Program-made: the position numbers and the translations under genes
From: JBOGDS01 sp050743075
GTDB lineage: Bacteria; Actinomycetota; Actinomycetes; Jiangellales; Jiangellaceae
Direction of reading: 5' to 3'
DNA: 7,153 nt
Assembly (NCBI GenBank): GCA_050743075.1
Contig: JBOGDS010000128.1
Coordinates: forward strand, 1 to 7,153
Notes under the pieces: model-generated
Told to the model about the DNA's origin: nothing
The model's database searches: none
Seen by the model: only the letters and a program-made list of their open reading frames with translations
Shown here: piece by piece, positions 1 to 5,355 of the stretch
How the letters are laid out: every line of letters starts with the position of its first letter
Numbering within the stretch: the stretch's first letter is position 1

Positions 1-114
1 CTCGCCGCCCTTGTCCGAGCCGGAGCCAGGTTCGAAAAGGGCGTCCTCGTCGAACGACCCGACGCCGAATCAGGAGGTCGCCAGCAAGTCGCATGACACG
101 CCGATCCACAGGTC

Positions 115-411
115 TTGACTATTGCTCCGTCGCGCGTCCACATGACGGTGCCCCGAGACAACTACCCCCGAGCCGCGGGTGGCGAGCTTTACCGGCTTCA
201 CCGTCGCAACCTTCCGGCTGCCGACGTCACTGAGACGGACGGTCTTCCGGTCACGACCGTCGAGCGAACCGTCCGCGACTGTCTCGCCGACGGCACCGAC
301 CCGTATCAGCTCCGGCTGGCCATCGACCGCGCTGAGACTGAGGGGCTGCTCCGCAAGGGAGTGGCGGAGGCGCTTCGCGGTGCTGTCGCGGCCAAGGCAG
401 TCCTCGCATGA
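115..411 (+). pseudogene. AbiEi-type antitoxin, C-terminal fragment (broken)
   Basis: The readable part resembles the C-terminal half of type IV toxin-antitoxin AbiEi proteins: a SRVHMTVPRD stretch, then LHRRNLPAADVT, then LPVTTVERTVRDCLA and a final LRLAIDRAETEGLL helix. In intact systems this protein has an N-terminal winged-helix DNA-binding domain, represses the operon and neutralises the AbiEii toxin. Intact members have roughly 180-280 residues; here only about 98 are in one frame, and the winged helix is missing. A TGA at 94-96 closes this frame upstream. Just before it, in the next frame (about 86-115), SHDT can be read, which resembles the usual SHESAL-type motif preceding this region, so one frameshift plus further decay is likely. 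The stop overlaps the next gene by ATGA (408-411), the usual abiE arrangement. The TTG at 115 is only the first possible start in the frame. The family call is fairly sure and the broken state likely; the window edge hides what lies upstream. Confidence 0.7.
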
Positions 412-1750
412 CGTCGCGATACGAGTCCTCTCCCGCGAACCTGCGTGCGCTGCGTGACCGGCTGACCCAGGCTGCGAAGCGGGAGGGCGTCGTGTTCGGT
501 CGACTGCAGCAGCACGTCGGCGTCCTCGTTGTCACGCAGTTCACGGCGTCGCTTACCGACGAGCATGGTGAGCCATTGCTACTCGTGAAGGGCGGTTTTT
601 CGCTGGAACTTCGGCGTGGGTCGTCGTAGAGGGTGCCGGTGGTACCCATGTGCCAGATCGCGGTGAGCGTGGAGTGCTGGATCGCGACGTTGGCCTTCTG
701 GGGTCCGCGGCGTGAGGCGATGCGCCGGTAACGGGCACCGTAGTAGGTCCGCGGGTTCTGGGCGCACGACATCGCAGCGGCACCGAGGGCCCCTTGCAGG
801 TAGGCGTTCCCAGGCCGGGTCTTGCTGGACTTCACCTTGCCGGCGGACTCGTTGTTGCCCGGGGTGGTTCCGGCCCAGGACGCCAGGTGCTTGGCGGTGG
901 GGAACCGGGACATGTCGGCGCCGGTCTCGGCGATGACCACGTCGGCGGTCAAGGTGCTGATTCCGGGGATGGTGCAGATCAGGTCCCGGAACCCCTGAAA
1001 GGGCTCGATCATCACCTCGATCCGGCCGGTCAACGTGTCGATCGCAGCGGTGTGCCGGTCGATCAGGTCCAGGTGGACTCGCGCGAGGAACGCGTGCTGC
1101 TCGCTGAACCGTCCGTTCAACGCCTCGGTCAGCTCCGGGATCTTCGAGCGCAGCCGGCGCTTGGCCAGGTCCGCCAGCACCACCGGGTCGCGGTCACCGG
1201 CGATCAGCGCCTCCAGCATCGCCCGGCCCGAGACACCGAGGATGTCCGAGGCGACTGCGGAGAGCTTGATCCCGGCGTCCTCGAGCAGCTTCTCCAGCCG
1301 CTGGGCCTCGCGGCCGCGTTCCCGGGTGATCGCGGTCCGGGCCCGGGTCAGGTCCCGCAGCTGCCGGATCGGCTCGGGCGGCACGAACGAGCCCCGCACC
1401 AGACCATGGGCGCCGAGCTGGGCCAGCCAGGTCGCGTCCGCGACGTCGGTCTTGCGGCCCGGGAGGTTCTTCACGTGCCGGGCGTTGACCAGCAGCACCT
1501 CGAACCCGGCGTCTTCGAGCAGGTAGTAGAACGGCTTCCAGTAGTCCCCGGTTGCCTCCATCACCGCACAGGTCACCCGCTGCTCGATCAGATGCTCGCG
1601 CAGCGCGAGGACCTGGCTGGTCATCGACCCCCACGTGGTCACCGTCTCGACCGTCTTGCGTCGCCCGGCACCGGCGACCCGGACGGTCGAGACGGTGGCG
1701 TCCTTCTTCGAGATATCCAGCCCGGCGCACCGGGCGTGTACAACCTCCAT
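251..1750 (-). CDS. IS110-family transposase with chimeric, read-through C-terminus
   Basis: This is the DEDD recombinase of an IS110-family element. The RuvC-like N-terminal domain shows GLDISKKDA (D12), AVMEATGDYW (E65) and GRKTDVADATWLA (D102, D105). A coiled middle region follows (about 130-250). The C-terminal Transposase_20 domain runs from ICTIPGISTLTADVVIAETG through ASWAGTTPGNNESAGK, whose S302 is a candidate for the catalytic serine, to ANVAIQHSTLTAIWHM. Homology ends at LYDDP (residue 378, base 617). The frame then continues for about 120 codons through the antisense of abiEii and abiEi to a TGA at 251-253, giving an unrelated tail where a normal protein would have about 25-35 more native residues. 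I chose the ATG at 1748-1750 because GGGAGAGG precedes it and it matches the usual MEVVHARCAGLD-like start; the frame is open further upstream but that part has no homology. Function is doubtful. Confidence 0.88.
   Translation of the reverse strand: MEVVHARCAGLDISKKDATVSTVRVAGAGRRKTVETVTTWGSMTSQVLALREHLIEQRVTCAVMEATGDYWKPFYYLLEDAGFEVLLVNARHVKNLPGRKTDVADATWLAQLGAHGLVRGSFVPPEPIRQLRDLTRARTAITRERGREAQRLEKLLEDAGIKLSAVASDILGVSGRAMLEALIAGDRDPVVLADLAKRRLRSKIPELTEALNGRFSEQHAFLARVHLDLIDRHTAAIDTLTGRIEVMIEPFQGFRDLICTIPGISTLTADVVIAETGADMSRFPTAKHLASWAGTTPGNNESAGKVKSSKTRPGNAYLQGALGAAAMSCAQNPRTYYGARYRRIASRRGPQKANVAIQHSTLTAIWHMGTTGTLYDDPRRSSSEKPPFTSSNGSPCSSVSDAVNCVTTRTPTCCCSRPNTTPSRFAAWVSRSRSARRFAGEDSYRDVMRGLPWPRQHREAPPPLPCGAAPQSQRGRWPAGADTGRCRRRDSRGRFARRS
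408..629 (+). pseudogene. AbiEii/AbiGii-type nucleotidyltransferase toxin, N-terminal fragment
   Basis: This is the start of an AbiEii-family toxin gene. The first 70 residues follow the family pattern: SPANLRALRDRLTQAA, then KREGVVFGRLQQHVG, and LLLVKGGFSLELRRG with the KGG motif at residues 61-63 that opens the nucleotidyltransferase fold. Full-length members have about 230-300 residues. Here homology stops at residue 71 and the frame closes two codons later (TAG at 627-629), before the acidic catalytic motif, so no active toxin can be made. The ATG at 408 overlaps the antitoxin stop as ATGA, implying translational coupling in the ancestor. The cut coincides with the end of recognisable IS110 transposase sequence on the other strand, at about 611-620. 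The rest of the toxin gene is absent from the other side of the element in this window, so there was probably a deletion or rearrangement and not a clean insertion. Confidence 0.72.
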
Positions 1751-1966
1751 CGACCTCTCCCTTCCACACCACCACGGTGTTCGTCGCGGGGAGGGCAGGG
1801 AGATCCGAAGTCTGACGCACGGGCTCAAGGCACCAATCCACGGTTCCCGTGGAAGCCCTCCGCCACCATGCTGACCTACAGGCTCATCGGCACCACAGAG
1901 GGTTCGGGGTCGACCACGACGAACCCGACCAGTCTCAGACCCCACTGGCTCCGGCAGCAACAGCAA
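612..1966 (-). mobile_element. IS110-family insertion sequence, truncated at its transposase-3' side
   Basis: The element consists of one IS110-type transposase gene on the minus strand plus a structured leader upstream of it (about 1751-1960). At the transposase 3' side, homology ends in a DDP triplet at 617-625 and the sequence runs straight into abiEii codons, so the right end and the last roughly 25-35 codons are missing. The boundary on the other side is uncertain: IS110 elements lack long terminal inverted repeats and usually make no target duplication. I place it before the palindrome at 1967 because that hairpin is better explained as the tRNA operon terminator. The true end could lie anywhere from about 1950 to 2035. 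Without its 3' end the element is probably immobile unless a complete copy supplies function elsewhere. Confidence 0.75.
1790..1950 (-). ncRNA. Candidate IS110 bridge RNA in the transposase leader
   Basis: IS110-group elements encode a bridge RNA in the non-coding end upstream of the transposase, with internal loops that pair with donor and target DNA. Here the roughly 200 non-coding bases before the transposase start contain three separate hairpins. One is at 1929-1948 (CCAGT with ACTGG). A second is at 1900-1926 (GGGTTCG with CGAACCC around a 13-base loop). A third is at 1837-1853 (TCCACGG with CCGTGGA around TTC), extended after an internal loop by GGGCT at 1821-1825 and AGCCC at 1854-1858. 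Position and structure fit a bridge RNA. I could not assign the guide loops, and the ends given are approximate. Hairpins also arise easily in GC-rich DNA, so this rests mainly on family knowledge. Confidence 0.4.
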
Positions 1967-2015
1967 GCGGCGCCGAATCTTCGCGCACCATGGTGCGCCT
2001 CGAAGACGGCGCCGC
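1967..2015 (-). terminator. Large palindrome, probable terminator of the tRNA operon
   Basis: Arms of 24-25 bases meet at base 1990/1991 with no spacer. The outer arms GCGGCGCC and GGCGCCGC, the middle TCTTCG and CGAAGA, and the inner CGCACCA and TGGTGCG all pair, with two small bulges. Read on the minus strand it starts about 20 bases after the CCA end of tRNA-Val, where a terminator is expected. The following minus-strand bases (CTTGCTGTTGCTG) are only moderately T-rich, as is common in actinobacteria. It could alternatively belong to the IS end or be a target favoured by the IS, since several IS110 relatives insert at palindromes. Confidence 0.5.
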
Positions 2016-2035
2016 GTTGCTGACCTGCGGTTATA

Positions 2036-2110
2036 TGGTGGGCGATACTGGGATTGAACCAGTGACCCCTTCCGTGTCAAGGAAGTGCTCTCCCACTGAG
2101 CTAATCGCCC
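2036..2110 (-). tRNA. tRNA-Val (GAC)
   Basis: On the minus strand the cloverleaf is complete. The acceptor GGGCGAT pairs with ATCGCCC, the D arm is GCTC/GAGC, the anticodon stem CTTCC/GGAAG holds the loop TTGACAC with anticodon GAC, and the T arm ACTGG/CCAGT holds TTCAATC. The discriminator is A (base 2039) and CCA is encoded (2036-2038), unlike in the two upstream tRNAs. The mature part without CCA is 72 bases (2039-2110). It is the last gene of the Gly-Cys-Val operon. Confidence 0.96.
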
Positions 2111-2131
2111 TTGCTGTTCGGTGCCATGCCG

Positions 2132-2202
2132 AGGTGGAGACGGGATTCGAACCCGTGTGGACGGCTTTGCAGGCCGTTGCCTCGCCTCTCGGCCACTCCA
2201 CC
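2132..2202 (-). tRNA. tRNA-Cys (GCA)
   Basis: The minus-strand cloverleaf has acceptor GGTGGAG/CTCCACC, anticodon stem ACGGC/GCCGT around the loop CTGCAAA (anticodon GCA), and T stem ACGGG/CCCGT around TTCGAAT. The discriminator is U, the main identity base of tRNA-Cys. CCA is not encoded. It is 71 bases long and lies 21 bases upstream of tRNA-Val in the same operon. Confidence 0.97.
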
Positions 2203-2230
2203 GAGGTGAGGCCTGGGAAGCCTCGATCCG

Positions 2231-2303
2231 AGCGGACGACGGGGTTCGAACCCGCGACCTTCACCTTGGCAAGGTGACGCGCTACCAGCTGCGCTACGTC
2301 CGC
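2231..2303 (-). tRNA. tRNA-Gly (GCC)
   Basis: The minus-strand cloverleaf has acceptor GCGGACG/CGTCCGC, D arm GCGC/GCGC, anticodon stem TCACC/GGTGA around the loop TTGCCAA (anticodon GCC), and a T arm GCGGG/CCCGT-like stem, closed by one wobble-type or mismatched pair, around TTCGAAC. The discriminator is U, as usual for bacterial tRNA-Gly, and CCA is not encoded. It is 73 bases long and is the first gene of the Gly-Cys-Val operon, 28 bases before tRNA-Cys. Confidence 0.96.
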
Positions 2304-2332
2304 GTCGCAACGCCCACACCAGAGACGGCTGC

Positions 2333-2369
2333 GCACAGAACCTTAGCCCATCGGCTGCGACGCTTCCAA
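2333..2369 (-). promoter_or_regulatory. Candidate promoter of the tRNA operon
   Basis: On the minus strand there is a TTGGAA box (2369-2364), an 18-base spacer and a TAAGGT box (2345-2340). The -10 has the actinobacterial TAnnnT form. Transcription would start near 2333, about 30 bases before tRNA-Gly. The -10 overlaps the capA-like stop codon, so the promoter sits inside the end of that gene. It is a motif match only. Confidence 0.42.
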
Positions 2370-3464
2370 ACTCGCCGCGAGCCCCGTACAGCCCCGCAGC
2401 GCCTCCCAGGAGGCGACCGCGCGATCGCCGTCCGGGCCGGTCACGACACGTGGCAGACCGTCCTGTCCGGTGAACGTCGGCGTCCACGAATCGTCGGCCA
2501 CGACACCGTCGCGGACCGTCAGCGTGAGCACGCCGCTGGTCGCCTCGGCGACCGAATTGGGGCTGTACCAGACGAAGTTCCCCAACCCGTACGAGACGTA
2601 CGTCGGGCCCAGCCAACCGGAGCCGAGCAGGATGTGCGCGTGGGCGCCGACGACGACGTCCGCCCCGGCCTCGGCCAGCTCGGCAGCCAACGTCTGCTGC
2701 GCCGACGTCGGACATGCCACGCGCTCCTCGCCGTAGTGCAGGTAGACCACGACGATGTCGGACGTCGCAGCCCGGACGGCCTCGAGGAGCCGCCCGGGTT
2801 CCCGCGCCGACGCGACGCCCGCCGAACCCGGTCCGGCGGCCCACGCCGACGCCGTCCGGTCCGGCACGTCCGTGGCGCCGAAGACCGCCACTGTCGTCCC
2901 GCGGACGTCGACGACGGCCGGCGCGAACGCCTGGTCGTCGTCGGCACCGATCCCGACGACGGGGACCGGCGCCGCCTCGATGGCGTCCAGCGTGTCCTGC
3001 AGTCCCACCTCGCCGTAGTCGACCGCGTGGTTGTTCGCCATGGTCACGACGTCGACGCCGGCGGCGGCCAGCGCGTCGAACGCAGCCGGCGCCACCCGGA
3101 ACGTGTACATCTTCGGCTCCGGCGCGCCGCGCTCGGTCACGGCCGTCTCCAGGTTCACGACGGCGACGTCGGCCGCCGACAGGGTGTGGGCCACCGTCGA
3201 CAGCGCGGTCGCCGGGTCCGACAGCCGGGCCCGCACTTCGTCCTCGAAGTGGATGTCGCCGGCGAACGCCAGCGTGACCGGCCCCAGGGTCAGGATCGGG
3301 GGCATTGGCGGGGTGGGCGTCGGCCTGGGTGCCGCGGCGCTCGGGGTGGACGACGCCTGCTCGACGGTCGGCAGCGGCGAGGTCCGATCCTCGCCACCGC
3401 CGCACGCGGCCAGCGCGCACAGGCCGGCCACCAGGGCAGTCAGCGGGACGGCGCGCGTTCGCAC
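2343..3464 (-). CDS. CapA-family lipoprotein (metallophosphatase fold)
   Basis: The 373-residue protein belongs to the CapA/PgsA family (PGA_cap, calcineurin-like fold), named for a component of poly-gamma-glutamate capsule synthesis. Most actinobacterial members have no proven role. The N-terminus is a lipoprotein signal: MRTR, a hydrophobic segment, then the lipobox LAAC with C21 as the lipidated residue, so it should sit on the outer face of the membrane. A flexible Pro/Ser/Thr linker covers about 25-58. The domain then shows GDIHF (69-73), VVNLET (102-107), MANNHAVDYG (142-151), YLHYGEE (241-247), GAHAHI (273-278) and YGLGNFVW (292-299), the full set of metal-site motifs. No other pgs/cap genes lie beside it, so capsule synthesis is not implied. 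The start is GTG at 3464, with no ribosome-binding site but a TACGCT -10-like box 8 bases before it, suggesting a leaderless mRNA. It diverges from pabB. Confidence 0.9.
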   Translation of the reverse strand: MRTRAVPLTALVAGLCALAACGGGEDRTSPLPTVEQASSTPSAAAPRPTPTPPMPPILTLGPVTLAFAGDIHFEDEVRARLSDPATALSTVAHTLSAADVAVVNLETAVTERGAPEPKMYTFRVAPAAFDALAAAGVDVVTMANNHAVDYGEVGLQDTLDAIEAAPVPVVGIGADDDQAFAPAVVDVRGTTVAVFGATDVPDRTASAWAAGPGSAGVASAREPGRLLEAVRAATSDIVVVYLHYGEERVACPTSAQQTLAAELAEAGADVVVGAHAHILLGSGWLGPTYVSYGLGNFVWYSPNSVAEATSGVLTLTVRDGVVADDSWTPTFTGQDGLPRVVTGPDGDRAVASWEALRGCTGLAASLEASQPMG

Positions 3465-3487
3465 GCGCGGCAGCGTACGGGTAGCGT
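3458..3487 (+). promoter_or_regulatory. Candidate pabB promoter (near-leaderless)
   Basis: TTCGCA (3458-3463), an 18-base spacer and TAGCGT (3482-3487) precede the pabB GTG at 3497. Start of transcription would fall at about 3494-3497, leaving almost no leader, which agrees with the absence of a ribosome-binding site. The opposite strand carries a TACGCT box (3477-3472) placed the same way for the CapA gene, so the two promoters would overlap. It is a motif match only. Confidence 0.4.
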
Positions 3488-3496
3488 CGCGGCACC

Positions 3497-4525
3497 GTGG
3501 ACACCCCGTACGACCCAGCCGAGCCGTTGGCCCACATGGGCGGGCAGCTGGCCACCGGTCTGGTCGAGGTGTCCGACGACCTGCGGGTTCTCGACGGGAC
3601 CGGCCGCTGGGCCGTCGTCGTCACCTACGAGGGCGACGTGACGTGCGCCCGGTTCTCGATGTGGCGCGCCGCTGACCTGCCGCCCGTCCCATCCTGGACC
3701 GGGCCGGTGCGGGCGAGCTGGACCAGCTCGTTGCGTCGCGCCGAGTACGTCGCGGCCGTCGAGGAGATCCGGGCCCGGATCGCCGCAGGCACGGTCTACC
3801 AGGTGAACGTCTGCCGGGTGCTGTCGGCGCCCGTCATTACAGAAGACCTGCTACCACTCGCCCGCACGCTTGCCGACCGGCACGACGCCCCGTACGGCGG
3901 GTTGGTCCGGATCCCGGATGCGGGCGTCCACGTCGCGACCGCTTCGCCCGAGCGGTACCTGCGGCGGCAGGGCGATCATGTCGCGTCGTCGCCGATCAAG
4001 GGCACCGGCCGCACAGCTGCCGATCTCACCGGCAAGGACGTCGCCGAGAACATCATGATCGTGGACCTGGTGCGCAACGACCTCTCGCGGGTGTCGGCGA
4101 CCGGAAGCATCGCGGTCGAGGGTCTGCTCACCGTCGAGAAGCACCCGGGCCTGGTCCACCTGGCCTCCACCGTCACCGGACGGCTGGCGCCGGGAAACGG
4201 GTGGCCCGAGCTGATCGGTGCGACGTTCCCGCCCGGATCAGTGACCGGCGCGCCCAAGTCCACCGCCGTCCAGGCCATCGCCGATCTCGAGCCGGTGCCG
4301 CGCGGCCCATACTGCGGGGCGGTCGGCTGGGTCGACGCCGACACCGACGAGGGCGAGCTCGCCGTCGGGATCAGGACGTTCTGGGCGGCCGACGGTGAGC
4401 TGCGTTTCGGGACGGGCGCCGGCATCACCTGGGGATCGGATGCGGCCCGGGAGTGGGCCGAGACCGAGCTCAAGGCCGAGCGGCTCATAGGGTTGGCGTC
4501 GGCTGAGGCGGAGGGAGACGCGTGA
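3497..4525 (+). CDS. pabB: Aminodeoxychorismate synthase component I (PabB-type chorismate-binding enzyme)
   Basis: It converts chorismate with ammonia (delivered by a PabA glutaminase) to 4-amino-4-deoxychorismate in the folate branch. The chorismate-binding domain fills residues 75-335: TVYQVNVCRV (99-108), SSPIKGTGR (164-172), KDVAENIMIVDLVRNDL (180-196), HLASTVTG (221-228), PPGSVTGAPKSTAV (245-258), GPYCGAVGW (270-278) and GTGAGITWGSD (306-315). K168 in PIKGT is the lysine typical of PabB; anthranilate synthase TrpE normally has alanine there (PIAGT). At 342 residues it lacks most of the N-terminal domain of E. coli PabB (about 450), as is common for the short actinobacterial form. The start is GTG at 3497, chosen because RWAVVVTYEG and the preceding residues fit the family N-terminus. 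No PabA domain is fused and no pabA lies in the window. The stop overlaps pabC (GTGA). Confidence 0.86.
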   Translation: MDTPYDPAEPLAHMGGQLATGLVEVSDDLRVLDGTGRWAVVVTYEGDVTCARFSMWRAADLPPVPSWTGPVRASWTSSLRRAEYVAAVEEIRARIAAGTVYQVNVCRVLSAPVITEDLLPLARTLADRHDAPYGGLVRIPDAGVHVATASPERYLRRQGDHVASSPIKGTGRTAADLTGKDVAENIMIVDLVRNDLSRVSATGSIAVEGLLTVEKHPGLVHLASTVTGRLAPGNGWPELIGATFPPGSVTGAPKSTAVQAIADLEPVPRGPYCGAVGWVDADTDEGELAVGIRTFWAADGELRFGTGAGITWGSDAAREWAETELKAERLIGLASAEAEGDA

Positions 4526-5355
4526 GGACCTGGGTGGGTGGACGGCTCGTCGACGAGAGCGAGGCCGTGGTCAGCGTGTTCGACCATGGGCTCACCGTCG
4601 GTGACGGCGTCTTCGAGACGGTCAAGGTCGTCGACGGCGTGCCGTTCGCGCTGCGCCGGCACGTCGAGCGGCTGGCCCGGTCCGCCGCCGGCCTGGACCT
4701 TCCGCGGCCGGACGTCGATCGGGTGCGAGAGGGTTGCGCGGCGGTCGTCGCGCAGGCGCCGGCGGGCCTCCATCGCCTGCGGATCACCTACACGGCCGGA
4801 GTCGCGCCGCTCGGGTCCGGTCGCGGAGACGCGGAGCCCACCCTCGTCGTCGCGATGGCGCCCATGGGCCGCTGGCCCGACACGGCCACCGTCGCCCTGG
4901 TCCCCTGGCCGCGCAACGAACGCGGTGCGCTCACCGGCCTGAAGACGACGTCGTACGGGGAGAACGTCGTCGCGCTGGGCCACGCGCGGCGGCTGGGCGC
5001 CGGCGAGGCGCTCTTCGCCGACACGCAGGGCCGGCTGTCGGAGGGGACGGGGAGCAACGTGTTCGTGGTCGTCGACGGCCGGCTGCTGACGCCGTCGCTG
5101 GCGTCCGGATGCCTCGCGGGTGTGACCCGCGTCCTGCTGCTGGAGTGGACCGACGCGACCGAGACCGACCTGCCGGCGGATGTGCTCGATGAGGCCGACG
5201 AGGTGTTCCTCGCCTCCACCACCCGAGACGTCCAGGCGGTGTCGGCGGTGGCATACAAGGACCGGGTCCGTACCATTCCGGGGGCGCCGGGCCCCGTCAC
5301 TCGAGAGGCCGCCGCCGCGTTCGCCAAGCGGAGCCAGGAGGACCCCGAACCGTGA
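4522..5355 (+). CDS. pabC: Aminodeoxychorismate lyase (class IV PLP aminotransferase fold)
   Basis: It is predicted to remove pyruvate from aminodeoxychorismate to give p-aminobenzoate, the step after PabB, in the cytoplasm. The 277 residues cover the whole fold-type IV PLP family. Visible motifs are FDHGLTVGDGVFETVKV (20-36), RRHVERLARSA (45-55), LRITYTAG (86-93), LTGLKTTSYGENVVALGHAR with the PLP lysine K141 (137-156), LSEGTGSNVFVV (172-183), SGCLAGVTR (195-203) and LASTTRDVQAV (230-240). The same fold includes branched-chain and D-amino acid transaminases; the place directly after pabB favours the lyase. The GTG start at 4522 overlaps the pabB stop and has GGAGGG at 4510-4515, six bases upstream, so it is a firm start with coupled translation. 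The stop overlaps the GNAT gene in the same way. Confidence 0.86.
   Translation: MRTWVGGRLVDESEAVVSVFDHGLTVGDGVFETVKVVDGVPFALRRHVERLARSAAGLDLPRPDVDRVREGCAAVVAQAPAGLHRLRITYTAGVAPLGSGRGDAEPTLVVAMAPMGRWPDTATVALVPWPRNERGALTGLKTTSYGENVVALGHARRLGAGEALFADTQGRLSEGTGSNVFVVVDGRLLTPSLASGCLAGVTRVLLLEWTDATETDLPADVLDEADEVFLASTTRDVQAVSAVAYKDRVRTIPGAPGPVTREAAAAFAKRSQEDPEP

Noticed and set aside
1..118. Possible C-terminal end of a gene entering from the left edge (open frames ending at 96 or 118)
   Set aside because: Both frames are short. The second has high GC at third positions and ends in a SHDT-containing stretch that fits a decayed AbiEi better than a separate gene. The window edge prevents a decision.
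794..2023. A long open frame on the plus strand (about 409 codons) across the IS
   Set aside because: It is the antisense shadow of the IS110 transposase, whose DEDD and Transposase_20 motifs are clear. The plus-strand product is Gly/Arg/Pro/Leu-rich with no motif and also covers the non-coding leader.
1751..2080. Longer start for the transposase at 2080
   Set aside because: This upstream part reads through tRNA-Val, the palindrome and the leader hairpins and has no transposase homology. The ATG at 1750 has a good ribosome-binding site.
2121..3641. A 506-codon plus-strand frame, and a minus-strand one at 2101-3624
   Set aside because: Both run across tRNA genes and the CapA-family gene in other frames. 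Their composition is Arg-rich and low in complexity, as expected for shadows in high-GC DNA.
3497..4525. Anthranilate synthase component I (TrpE)
   Set aside because: The PIKGT motif with lysine at 168 and the adjacent pabC-type gene favour PabB; TrpE normally has PIAGT.
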